From JALYUA01 sp038229875 (lineage in GTDB: Bacteria; Acidobacteriota; Thermoanaerobaculia; UBA5066; Gp7-AA6), in NCBI GenBank assembly GCA_038229875.1, contig JBBROA010000103.1:1-14471 (forward strand): a stretch of 14,471 nt of DNA, written 5' to 3'. This document shows positions 1 through 6,704 of the stretch, in pieces. The notes beneath the pieces were generated by a model, which saw only the letters and a program-made list of their open reading frames with translations, was not told where the DNA came from and did not search any database. Position 1 is the first letter of the stretch. Every line of letters begins with the position of its first letter. The position numbers and the translations under genes were made by a program.

Positions 1-370
1 CCCTCGTCATGTAGTGGCTCACCGCCGCGGACCCTTTGGGCTTCATCGAACCTTCCGTGTAGTAATGCGCCACGGCGGCCTGACCCTCCACGAGTGTGAT
101 GACCCGGATGTTCTTGGGCGTGATGGAGATCGACTCGTACTCATCCGGCCGGCCCGTGGGAGCGATCTCCTGCAGCAGGCCTCCGCTCGACCAGAATTCC
201 AGTGCGCCCTTTGCCGAGTAGTTGTCCGGGTTACTTTTCAGGTTCTTGTTGGAGAACGCATTCGAGGCGACGATTGTCTCAGTGACCTCTTTCTCTGTCT
301 GGGACTGGGCAAGAGCGTAGCTCGAGCCTAATGTCAGGGCCGCAATCGCGAGGAGGACGGTGTTCTTCAT
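1..370 (-). CDS. Secreted NTF2/SnoaL-like protein, C-terminus cut off by the window edge
   Basis: Reading the minus strand from an ATG at 370 gives 123 codons with no stop before the edge. The N-terminus (MKNTVLLAIAALTLGSSYALAQ) is a clear Sec signal peptide, with likely cleavage after about residue 20-22. The mature part contains ALEFWSSGGLLQEI, then SISITPKNIRVITLVEGQAAVAHYYTEGSMKP. This strand pattern and spacing look like an NTF2-like cone fold (DUF4440/SnoaL/ketosteroid-isomerase-like), in which a Trp-Gly strand is followed by a strand ending in a HYY-type motif. GGAG lies about 10 bases upstream, which supports the start. Members of this superfamily bind or isomerise small molecules, or are structural. 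No catalytic residue can be assigned here, so the substrate is unknown. The family call is by eye and moderate; that this is a real exported coding region is more certain. Confidence 0.72.
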   Translation of the reverse strand, partial: MKNTVLLAIAALTLGSSYALAQSQTEKEVTETIVASNAFSNKNLKSNPDNYSAKGALEFWSSGGLLQEIAPTGRPDEYESISITPKNIRVITLVEGQAAVAHYYTEGSMKPKGSAAVSHYMTR

Positions 371-574
371 GTTTCTCAAGCTCCGTTTCGACGTAAACGA
401 ATCGACTAACTTCAACCGCTTCATCGTTTTCTCGTCGGGATCCTAGCAGAGCTGGAATTGGGGTCACTGCAGACTTTTTGATTTTTCGCGCCCCCTCACA
501 AACGGGAGCGTGCACGGTCAGGGTCGACCGGCCGGGTAGGGGCTTGACTGGCAATCGCGCCCGGATCGCATCGG

Positions 575-893
575 GGCGACCATCACAACGGAGAGCAGCT
601 GGTCGCTGAGAAGATCAAGAACAACGGCCACCATGTGATCCACCAAAAAGGCGACTACACCACTTCGGTTGAAGTCAAGGACGGCAAGGTGCGGCGTCCA
701 TGTGAAACACGCCAAGAAGAGCGATATTGCGGTCAAGAAATACAAGACCAACAAGAAAATGGCCCGGCGCAACCTCACTGATCGAGCGGACGGCTTTCAG
801 TACGCCTCCTTCGATCAAGATCAGTACGGGTTTCCGTACGACATGATCCTGGATGGAGATACGGGAGCCGTCGAATACGTCCCGGTATATTGA
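575..893 (+). pseudogene. Frameshifted remnant of a small gene of unknown family
   Basis: Two overlapping reading frames join into one protein-like sequence. The upstream frame (from about 575) reads GDHHNGEQLVAEKIKNNGHH and continues to EVKDGKV near 692. The downstream frame then reads HVKHAKKSDIAVKKYKTNKK and continues through a Tyr/Asp-rich tail (DQYGFPYDMILDGDTG) to TGA at 891-893. The shift at about 690-697 corresponds to one extra base or two missing bases. The upstream frame has no ATG back to an in-frame TGA at 545-547, so the 5' end is also lost or begins at a non-standard codon. The sequence is Lys-, His- and Tyr-rich, unlike spurious GC-rich frames, and ends 13 bases before a strong hairpin terminator. 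I do not recognise the family. A sequencing or assembly indel would be an alternative cause of the shift. Confidence 0.6.
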
Positions 894-906
894 TTCCGAC
901 GATCGC

Positions 907-950
907 GCTCGAGGGGGAATGCGGAACAACCGCATTTAGCCCCTTCGAGC
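907..950 (+). terminator. Two-tier hairpin terminator after the 575-893 remnant
   Basis: The outer arms 907-917 (GCTCGAGGGGG) and 940-950 (CCCCTTCGAGC) pair over 11 positions, with one G:U wobble in plus-strand RNA. Inside them, 918-924 (AATGCGG) pairs perfectly with 930-936 (CCGCATT) around an AACAA loop. An AT-rich tail (TTAAATT, 951-957) follows. The wobble is better tolerated in plus-strand RNA than in the minus strand, where it becomes a C:A mismatch, so it most likely ends transcription from the left. It also sits between convergent genes and may slow readthrough from the glycosyltransferase. The rest of 894-1053 shows no gene. Confidence 0.65.
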
Positions 951-1053
951 TTAAATTACCGGGTCGACTCCAGTTTCTCCACGTCAACCTCCCGTCGTTT
1001 GAGGCACCCTTTCACCAGGGCGACCTCGTTACTCCGACGACGAGCGGGCGTCT

Positions 1054-2175
1054 CTAGGTCTCGCTCGGGTCCGCCCGCGGCGGCCTCTCGAAGAGTCCGA
1101 GCGCGCGGGCCTCGCGCATCGCCCAGACGGCGAGGGACAGCCAGAGGAGCTGTCCGCCGAACTGGGCCACGCCGGGAACGAAAATCCGGTTGTTGACGAC
1201 GAGCGTCCAGAGCAGGCCCACGCCGGTCGCGAGCCAGAGGAGCGGTCCCGCGAAGAGCGCTCCGACGGAGAGCGGCCACACGAGGTACTGCGAGCCAAAG
1301 CCCGGCGCGAACACGAGGAGCAACAGAAAGAGAAACAAGCTGGACCGGGAACGCTCTTTCCCCCGGAGCGCCCACGCGGAGGCAAGCGCCGCCGCAAACG
1401 CCGCGAGCGAGACCGGCATGGCCCACCGCGCATCCAGGAGCACGAGCTCGGAGAGGCCGAAGGACCCGGGCACGCTCCGATAGAAGAGAACGTGATCGAG
1501 GATCGCCCTCGCGTGCACAGCGTACGGCACAAAGCTCGCGGCGACGAGAAGCCAGGGAAGGAGCGCTCGCGATTTCCGCCGGCCTTCAAACCACAGGATC
1601 GGGTGGAAGGCGGTGACCTGCTTGAGACCGATCGACCCGGCGAGCGAGAGCATCGCGACCCAGCGGGGCCCATCTTCGCGGGCGGACGCGCGTTCGGATG
1701 CGGCCAGCGCCAGGAGCAGGAAGAGGACCATAAGGTTGTCGAATTGCGCTTGCACCGCGGAGACCCAGATCACCATCGGGTTGCCGAGGTAGAGCGCGGC
1801 CGCCGCCCATGGCCGCACGCTGCCGGTGACGCGCCGCGCCAGGCGGAAGAGGACCGCGGCGACGGCGACGTCTCCCGCCACGAGAAGCGATCGGACGAGC
1901 GCTGGAAACGGAACGTCCAGGGCCTGCGCGGCCCGGCCCAGCAGATCGATCGTCCAGAGCCAGAGCGGTGGATAGTTGTAGTGCGCCGTCCCTTCGTAGA
2001 CGTCGCGCCCGCTCCGGACGAGCGAGAGAACCTCCTCGTATGCCGCGACGTCCGTGCTGTGAGGCGCGAGGCGCGCGCACAAGACTCGGACCGCGACGCC
2101 CGCGAGACACACACCCGCGAGGACTTCCCGAGACAGCTTCAACCGGGCTGCCCGGGGGCTTCGCGCAAAGACCAC
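1054..2175 (-). CDS. Polytopic GT-C type glycosyltransferase (GT87/DUF2029-like)
   Basis: This 373-residue membrane protein has about nine or ten hydrophobic segments (roughly 16-35, 92-112, 121-140, 146-160, 172-188, 204-222, 252-270, 278-291, 296-327, 340-353). The first extracytoplasmic loop has TDVAAYEEVLSLVRSGRDVY followed by HYNYPPLWLW. This is the layout of GT-C enzymes such as GT87/PIG-M-like mannosyltransferases, where a loop-1 Asp (here D42) serves the polyprenyl-phosphate-sugar donor. VQAQFDNLMVLFLLL (141-155) and FGSQYLVWPLS (293-303) are also typical of that group. Such enzymes add a sugar to a lipid or protein on the outer face of the membrane; donor and acceptor cannot be read here. 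The start used is GTG at 2175, with GGGAGAAG about 13 bases upstream. That spacing is long, so a downstream TTG or GTG is possible. The gene stands alone on its strand behind a broken repeat protein. Confidence 0.82.
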   Translation of the reverse strand: MVFARSPRAARLKLSREVLAGVCLAGVAVRVLCARLAPHSTDVAAYEEVLSLVRSGRDVYEGTAHYNYPPLWLWTIDLLGRAAQALDVPFPALVRSLLVAGDVAVAAVLFRLARRVTGSVRPWAAAALYLGNPMVIWVSAVQAQFDNLMVLFLLLALAASERASAREDGPRWVAMLSLAGSIGLKQVTAFHPILWFEGRRKSRALLPWLLVAASFVPYAVHARAILDHVLFYRSVPGSFGLSELVLLDARWAMPVSLAAFAAALASAWALRGKERSRSSLFLFLLLLVFAPGFGSQYLVWPLSVGALFAGPLLWLATGVGLLWTLVVNNRIFVPGVAQFGGQLLWLSLAVWAMREARALGLFERPPRADPSET

Positions 2176-2324
2176 CGAAGGATCAGCTTCTCCCGGGCCC
2201 GCGCTTCCTGTCCTCGTGGCGGCCGGGGCGTTCCGGATGGGGGCGGTTCACCGGGCGCGCTTCCACCGGTCTGCGCTCGACGAGTCGCGGTTCGACGCGA
2301 GACCGCTCTACTGGCCTCGGAGCC

Positions 2325-3086
2325 CGCGGCTCCGAACGACTTCGCGATCGCCGGCGAGGCGATCACGGTCACCGTCGCGGTGTTCGACATCGCTCCAGCG
2401 CCGGATTCGGTCGAGCTGATCGGTCCGGTGATGTTGTTCTTCACGCCCGCCGTGACTCCGGGCACCCTGACGGTGATGGTACAGACCGCACCGCCGGCCA
2501 GGGTGCCGCCGGTGAACGTCAGCAGATTGCCACCGGTGATCGACAGGCTCCCTCCGCAGATCGCCGCCGTTCCGTTGACAGCCGTCAATCCCGCCGGCAG
2601 CGTGTCGCTGAAGGCGACGCCCGTCAGCGCTGTCCCGCCGGCGTTGCTGAGAACGAAGCTCATGTTGGGGCTGTTGCCCAGGGCCACGGTGGGACTCTCG
2701 AACGATTTGGCGACAGTTGGGACCGCCGCCGCCGTGACGTTCACCGTCGCCGTTTGTGCTGGGACTCCCGCGCCCGATTCCGTCGCGGCGATCGGTTCGC
2801 TCGTGTCGACATCGCTGCAGACCCGTGCTCCGACGAGAAAGTCTTTCGGGTCCGACGTCGGACTGCCAACGGTGAGGGTCGTCTTGGCGTGCGCGGTTGC
2901 CAGGAGCGCGAATCCGAAAAATGCCCTATTCGCGCGGACATTCGACGGGTTGTGCGGCACAGTGCGCAACTTTTCGCCGCGCAATTGTTCGTCGCTACTG
3001 TGAGTCAGATTGTTCGAAGCTGCCAGTGTATCGCGGAGTATACCTTCTCGCAGCCGATCGCAGAATCGAAACGTGCTGACTCGCAT
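2325..3086 (-). pseudogene. Fragment of a surface protein with DUF11-like repeats
   Basis: An open frame runs from 3086 to 2139, but only part is protein-like. Residues about 98-118 match the end of one Ig-like repeat (EPIAATESGAGVPAQTATVNV). Residues 122-242 form a complete repeat: VAKSFESPTVALGNSPNMSF, then SDTLPAGL, a Cys pair (CGG and VCTI), GVKNNITG and STESGAG. A third repeat starts (PAIAKSFGAA) and breaks off at about 2325. Beyond that the frame reads Arg/Pro-rich noise into the start of the glycosyltransferase. Before residue 98 the first repeat lacks its front half. Residues 52-67 (ANRAFFGFALLATAHA) resemble a signal peptide but have no nearby start codon, and ATG 3086 has no good ribosome binding site. 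DUF11/DUF7933-type repeats normally occur in long arrays in secreted or outer-surface proteins. This is most likely an internally deleted remnant, although a short expressed two-repeat protein cannot be excluded. Confidence 0.6.
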
Positions 3087-3141
3087 TGGCCCTTTACCGC
3101 CGCACTCATGACTCCTCGCAGTAGATCGTCGGCCTCGCCCG

Positions 3142-3173
3142 CCCTCACCCCCAACCCTCTCCCGCGGTGAGGG
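3142..3173. repeat. REP-like inverted repeat, possible terminator of the permease gene
   Basis: CCCTCACC (3142-3149) and GGTGAGGG (3166-3173) form an 8-bp perfect stem around a 16-base loop containing CCAACCCTCTCCCGC. The same CCCTCACCCCAACCCTCTCCCGC word recurs, with variation, near 6080-6106 and 6664-6694. It sits 27 bases beyond the stop codon of the permease gene, where it could act in transcription termination or mRNA protection. There is no T-tract, so intrinsic termination is uncertain. The surrounding 2886-3200 stretch shows no other feature apart from the weak N-terminal part of the repeat-protein frame. Confidence 0.6.
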
Positions 3174-3200
3174 AGCAGAAGAGGTTCGCCCGCTCTGTTG

Positions 3201-5672
3201 TCACTCCGATCGGAGGGCCACCATGGGATCCACCTTCATTGCGCGGCGGGCCGGGATGTAGCAGGCCAGGCCGGCGACGGCGATCAGCGACGCAGCGACC
3301 GCGATGAAGGTCAGTGGATCGGTGGAGTCGACGCCGAACAGCAGCGACTGCATGGTGCGCGACGTCGCGAGCGAGGCGGCCACTCCGATCGCCACTCCGA
3401 TGAGCGTCGTCGCAAGGCCCTGGCGCAGGATCAGGTTCATCACGTCGGCGGATCGCGCTCCGAGCGCCATTCGCACCCCGATTTCCCGGGTCCGCTGCGC
3501 GACGCCGTACGAGACCACCCCATACACTCCGGCGACGGCGAGGAGCAGCGCCGTGAGCGCGAAGACGACTACGAGCGTCAGGTTGAAACGCCGGGAGCCC
3601 AGCGACGCGGAATAGATCTGCGTGAAAGTCCGGAAACGAGGCGGGACGTCGGGCGCCTCCTCGTGAACGATCGAGCGCGCCGCGCCGATCACGTGGCCGG
3701 CGTCGGCGTCCGTGTGCATCACGACGCTAAAGGCGGTTCGGGGGCGTTGCAGCAGGTTCACATAGACGACGGGGCGCGGCGGCTGCTCGAGCCCGTATTC
3801 ATGCGTGTCCCCGGCGACGCCCACGATCGTGAGCAGGTGCAGGTCCCCGTCCATGTTGCCGAATTGAATGGTCTGGCCGATTGGATCCCGGTCGGGCCAG
3901 CGCGATTTCGCGAGCGACTCGTTGATGACAGCCGCGTGGGGAGAATCGAACGTGTCGCGCCGGTCGAAGAACCTACCTTTAAGAAGCGGGATGGCGAGCG
4001 CCTGGAAGTAGTCCGGAGACGCGGCGCAGAACTCGGCGTTGCCGATGCGCCCGGGCTGCTGGGCGAGACGCATGTACTCCTGGAAGTCCCTCGGATTCTC
4101 CTGCACACTCACGAGCAGGAACATCCCGTCGGGCAGGCCGCCATCCATAGGAACCGCGTTGACCGCGGCCGCCTGGGCCACTCCGGGAACGTCGCGCAGG
4201 CGCTCGATGAGCCGCGTCGTGAACTGCGACTCGTGCGCCCGGAAAGCCGCTATCGCGTCCGGCTTCAGGTCTCCGGGCTCGGGCCGCTGGAGATCCATCG
4301 TCACAACGTTGTCGACGCGGAATCCCGGATCGACGGAGAGAACCCGCAACAGGCTGCGCCCCAGCAGTCCGGCGCCGGTCAAAAGCGCGAGCGTCATAGC
4401 GAGCTGCGCCGCGACGATGGCGCGCCCTACGCGCTGACTGCGGCGCGCCCCGGAATTTCCCCGCGCGCCTTCGCCCAGAATTTCGCCGGGCGCCGACGAG
4501 GTCGCGCGGACCGCCGTCAGGACGCCGAGCACGACGGCGGCCAGCAAGGAAATGCCGGCCGTGACGGCGAGCACCGGCCAGCGGATCGCGATCTCCGCGA
4601 TTCGAGGCAGGTCCTGCGGCGCGAGCATCAGCAGGGCGCGGAGCAGGCCGACGGCCAGGAAGATGCCCGCGACGCAACTCAAGCCCGAGAGGAGCAGCGT
4701 CTCGGTGATGAATTGCCGCACGAGCCGCCCCCGGCCCGCACCGAGGGCGATCCGGATGGCGAGCTCGCGCCCTCGTTTGGAAGCCTGTGCGAGCAGAAAG
4801 TTGGCGACGTTCGCGCAGGCCACGAGCAGCAGAAACCCGACCGCGACGATCAGGACATAGAGCGGGGAACGGACGCGTCCCGTCAGCGAGGCGCGCAGGG
4901 GAACCGCCGCGGCACTGCGGAGCAGGTATTCGTTCCGCTCGGACGATTGCCGCGCGATGCGTCCCGCGATGAGGCCGAGATCGGTGGTTGCCTGGTCGAA
5001 GCTCACGCCGTCCCGCAGACGTCCGACGACGAGGAAATTGTGCGACGTGCGGCTCGTGCTCTCGGGATTGAGCTCGCTCGGAAGCCACAGGTCCGCTTTT
5101 TCGGGAAAATCGAACCCCTCCGGCAGGACTCCCACCACAGAGTAGATCCGGTCCTGGATGCGCAGCTTCAATGGCGTCAGATCCTGCGCCGACGACAAGG
5201 ACTGCTTCCAGTAGCGGGAGCTCGCGAGCAGGACCGGGGCCGCGCCGGGATGGGCGTCGTCGGCAACGAAGCCGCGTCCCAACACCGGATGGACGCCCAG
5301 GACTCCGAAGAAATCGCGCGTGACGAACGCGAGGCCGGTGCGCGTCGGTCCCGCCGGCCCCACGACGCTGGCGACCGTGTCCCGGTACTTCGCCATCGCC
5401 TGGAAGGTGCGGTTCTGGTCGCGGAAGTCGTCGAAGTTCGGGTCGGCCACCCGGGAATGGGAACCGCGGGGGTTCACCTCCCAGATGGCCGCGAGGCGAT
5501 CCGGCCCGGCGTACGGGAGCGGGCGCAGCAGCACCCCGTAGACGACGCTGGAGATCGCGGTCGCCGCGCCGATGCCGAGCGCCAGCGTCAGGATCGCCAG
5601 GGCGCTGAATCCCGGGCTCCTGCCCATCTCGCGGGCGGCGTATCTGAGGTCCTGGAAGAACGCTGCGAACAT
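3201..5672 (-). CDS. ADOP-family orphan permease (duplicated MacB_PCD/FtsX)
   Basis: The 823-residue product has the full acidobacterial duplicated orphan permease layout. The order is an N-terminal helix (about 22-48), a periplasmic MacB core domain (50-265), three FtsX helices (271-295, 324-350, 365-389), a helix opening the second half (417-440), a second MacB core (450-690) and three more helices to the end. Diagnostic stretches are DLRYAAREMGRSPGFSALA at the N-terminus, CANVANFLLAQASKRGRELA (286-305), GVVSYGVAQRTREIGVRMAL in the second FtsX domain, and PARRAMKVDPMVALRSE at the C-terminus. GAGGAGG, 6 bases before ATG 5672, fixes the start. MacB/FtsX permeases work with an ABC ATPase and sometimes a MacA adaptor, in mechanotransmission or export of toxins, lipids or peptides across the envelope. 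Neither partner is adjacent, which is usual for ADOP genes. It appears intact; its cargo is unknown. Confidence 0.93.
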   Translation of the reverse strand: MFAAFFQDLRYAAREMGRSPGFSALAILTLALGIGAATAISSVVYGVLLRPLPYAGPDRLAAIWEVNPRGSHSRVADPNFDDFRDQNRTFQAMAKYRDTVASVVGPAGPTRTGLAFVTRDFFGVLGVHPVLGRGFVADDAHPGAAPVLLASSRYWKQSLSSAQDLTPLKLRIQDRIYSVVGVLPEGFDFPEKADLWLPSELNPESTSRTSHNFLVVGRLRDGVSFDQATTDLGLIAGRIARQSSERNEYLLRSAAAVPLRASLTGRVRSPLYVLIVAVGFLLLVACANVANFLLAQASKRGRELAIRIALGAGRGRLVRQFITETLLLSGLSCVAGIFLAVGLLRALLMLAPQDLPRIAEIAIRWPVLAVTAGISLLAAVVLGVLTAVRATSSAPGEILGEGARGNSGARRSQRVGRAIVAAQLAMTLALLTGAGLLGRSLLRVLSVDPGFRVDNVVTMDLQRPEPGDLKPDAIAAFRAHESQFTTRLIERLRDVPGVAQAAAVNAVPMDGGLPDGMFLLVSVQENPRDFQEYMRLAQQPGRIGNAEFCAASPDYFQALAIPLLKGRFFDRRDTFDSPHAAVINESLAKSRWPDRDPIGQTIQFGNMDGDLHLLTIVGVAGDTHEYGLEQPPRPVVYVNLLQRPRTAFSVVMHTDADAGHVIGAARSIVHEEAPDVPPRFRTFTQIYSASLGSRRFNLTLVVVFALTALLLAVAGVYGVVSYGVAQRTREIGVRMALGARSADVMNLILRQGLATTLIGVAIGVAASLATSRTMQSLLFGVDSTDPLTFIAVAASLIAVAGLACYIPARRAMKVDPMVALRSE

Positions 5673-5749
5673 GCGGCCTCCTCGTGTGCAGACTGGGCTT
5701 TGGTTTGGTTACGCAAATTGTGTCCGCAAAGTTCCGTTGCCCACCCCTC

Positions 5750-5983
5750 ACCCCGGTGATTGCGAGCGACTCGGGGGCGTTCTGGTTTCTGACCTCGAAC
5801 AACCTCGAGCTGCTCGTCAAGGTGCTGGACGGGCGAGCGTTCAATGAGAAGTTCTGGGTCTTCATCGAGTCGGCGTCCGGCCTCGAGTACACCGTCACGA
5901 CGGATAGGGCGACCGGCGTGGTCAAGACGTACTTCAACCCGGCGGGGGCCTACACGAGCCCGGCGGACACACCGGCGTTCTAG
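5750..5983 (+). pseudogene. Orphan C-terminal fragment of a secreted protein
   Basis: The plus-strand frame ending in TAG (5981-5983) reads SDSGAFWFLTSNNLELLVKV, then LDGRAFNEKFWVF, EYTVTTDRATGVVKTYFNP and SPADTPAF. I recognise this as a C-terminal module common in acidobacterial secreted proteins, where versions such as FWFFxxxNLELxVKVLDG...FWVF...TGAVKTYxNP occur after a long variable N-terminal part. Here nothing upstream of about 5760 looks like protein. The frame runs back through the permease promoter region and no ribosome binding site or signal peptide is visible, so the 5' part of the gene is missing. The module may still be translated if a start near 5684 is used, but a remnant is more likely. 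Confidence 0.62.
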
Positions 5984-6088
5984 TGCCCGGCAAAGGGGGC
6001 GACCGCTGGATCAGGCGTCGCCCCGTCGTTGCCTCGTCGGTCAAGACCCCCAGGGCTTGAGATTCCGGGCCCCGCCCCTGACCCCTGT

Positions 6089-6106
6089 CCTCTCCCGCGG
6101 GAGAGG
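6089..6106. repeat. Perfect 18-bp palindrome, REP-like
   Basis: CCTCTCCCGCGGGAGAGG is its own reverse complement over all 18 bases. It is preceded by CCCCTGACCCCTGT, a variant of the word found before the other two repeats. It lies between the orphan fragment and the cupin gene, 43 bases before the cupin start. It belongs with the repeats at 3142-3173 and 6664-6694. The rest of 5984-6148 holds the cupin leader and ribosome binding site, with no further gene. Confidence 0.7.
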
Positions 6107-6148
6107 GAGTTGGTGATATCTAGGGGCCCATCAACAGGAGGAAAACCC

Positions 6149-6628
6149 ATGACGAAGACCGGATCCCGCATCTGGAGGCTCTCCCTCGTTCTTCTTGTCA
6201 CCGTCAGCGCGACCGGGCTCGCGCAAGCGGCCGCTTCGGGCAAGATGCCCGCGAAGGCCAAAGGCGCCGCGGTCATCTGGGCTGCCGGCGACTACAAGTG
6301 GGTCGACGTTCCGGACGCCCCGCCAGGCGTGAAGCAGGTCGTCCTGTGGGGCGATCCGGAGAAAGGCCGGTTCGGAGCTATCCAGAAATTCCCAGCGGGC
6401 TTCTCGGCGCCGCTGCACTGGCACTCGGCCGGCCTCCGTTCCGTCATCATTTCGGGAACCGTGATCCACACACCGGAGGGGAAACCGGAGGTTCGGCTTC
6501 CAGCGGATTCTTATCTCTTTGACCCCGCCGGCTACAGACACTCGACGAAATGCGATGCGGCCTCCGAGTGCGTGTTCTTTCTCGAGGGTGACGGCAAGTT
6601 CGACATCAAGATGGCCGACAAGAAGTAG
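6149..6628 (+). CDS. Exported cupin-domain protein
   Basis: The 159-residue product has a signal peptide (MTKTGSRIWRLSLVLLVTVS followed by ATGLAQA, cleavage near 26-28) and a single small beta-barrel domain. GAIQKFPAGFSAPLHWHSAG (76-95) is the first cupin motif, with H90 and H92 as metal ligand candidates. IISGTVIHTPEGKP gives the turn between strands, and SYLFDPAGYRHSTKC (121-135) is the second motif, with H131 as the probable third ligand. This matches the DUF4437/cupin_2 type of secreted cupin. C135 and C141 could form a disulfide after export. AGGAGG seven bases before ATG 6149 decides the start over longer in-frame options, which would hide the signal peptide. Cupins of this kind may be dioxygenases, isomerases or sugar binders; none can be chosen from sequence. 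The gene is monocistronic and faces the next gene head to head. Confidence 0.88.
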   Translation: MTKTGSRIWRLSLVLLVTVSATGLAQAAASGKMPAKAKGAAVIWAAGDYKWVDVPDAPPGVKQVVLWGDPEKGRFGAIQKFPAGFSAPLHWHSAGLRSVIISGTVIHTPEGKPEVRLPADSYLFDPAGYRHSTKCDAASECVFFLEGDGKFDIKMADKK

Positions 6629-6640
6629 CGAGGACTCCTC

Positions 6641-6674
6641 GGGGTGAGAGGCGTCAGGGGACGCCCCTCACCCC
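6641..6674. terminator. Long hairpin between convergent genes, likely bidirectional terminator
   Basis: The arms 6641-6655 (GGGGTGAGAGGCGTC) and 6660-6674 (GACGCCCCTCACCCC) pair over 15 positions with one mismatch, around a four-base AGGG loop. It begins 13 bases after the cupin stop and ends 31 bases before the stop of the convergent minus-strand gene, so it can separate both transcripts. No T-tract follows on either strand, so termination may depend on the stem alone or on Rho. Its right arm overlaps the start of the next REP-like repeat. Confidence 0.6.
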
Positions 6675-6694
6675 AACCCTCTCCCGCCGGGAGA
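6664..6694. repeat. REP-like repeat, third copy
   Basis: CCCCTCACCCCAACCCTCTC continues into a small hairpin, TCTCCC (6680-6685) and GGGAGA (6689-6694) around GCC. The first part matches the loop word of the 3142-3173 repeat almost base for base, and the hairpin matches the 6089-6106 palindrome. It shares bases with the convergent-gene hairpin, so the stretch can fold in two alternative ways. Confidence 0.65.
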
Positions 6695-6704
6695 TGAAGA
6701 GTTC

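Noticed and set aside
14..331. A 105-codon plus-strand open frame
   Set aside because: It is antisense to the NTF2-like gene, whose signal peptide and ribosome binding site on the minus strand are clear.
669..893. A stand-alone 74-residue gene starting at ATG 669
   Set aside because: That start has no ribosome binding site, and the protein-like sequence continues upstream in another frame, so it is better seen as the rear part of a frameshifted gene.
1492..3003. A 503-codon plus-strand open frame partly rich in Val/Pro/Ala
   Set aside because: Its second half is the reverse reading of the DUF11-like repeats and its first half the reverse of the glycosyltransferase; neither looks like protein.
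3198..5759. An 853-codon open frame on the plus strand
   Set aside because: It is the antisense shadow of the ADOP permease: no motif, Arg/His/Asp-rich throughout, no ribosome binding site.
3142..6694. A CRISPR-like array or transposon ends
   Set aside because: The repeats are three irregular palindromes kilobases apart, without spacers of constant length, target-site duplications or a transposase gene.
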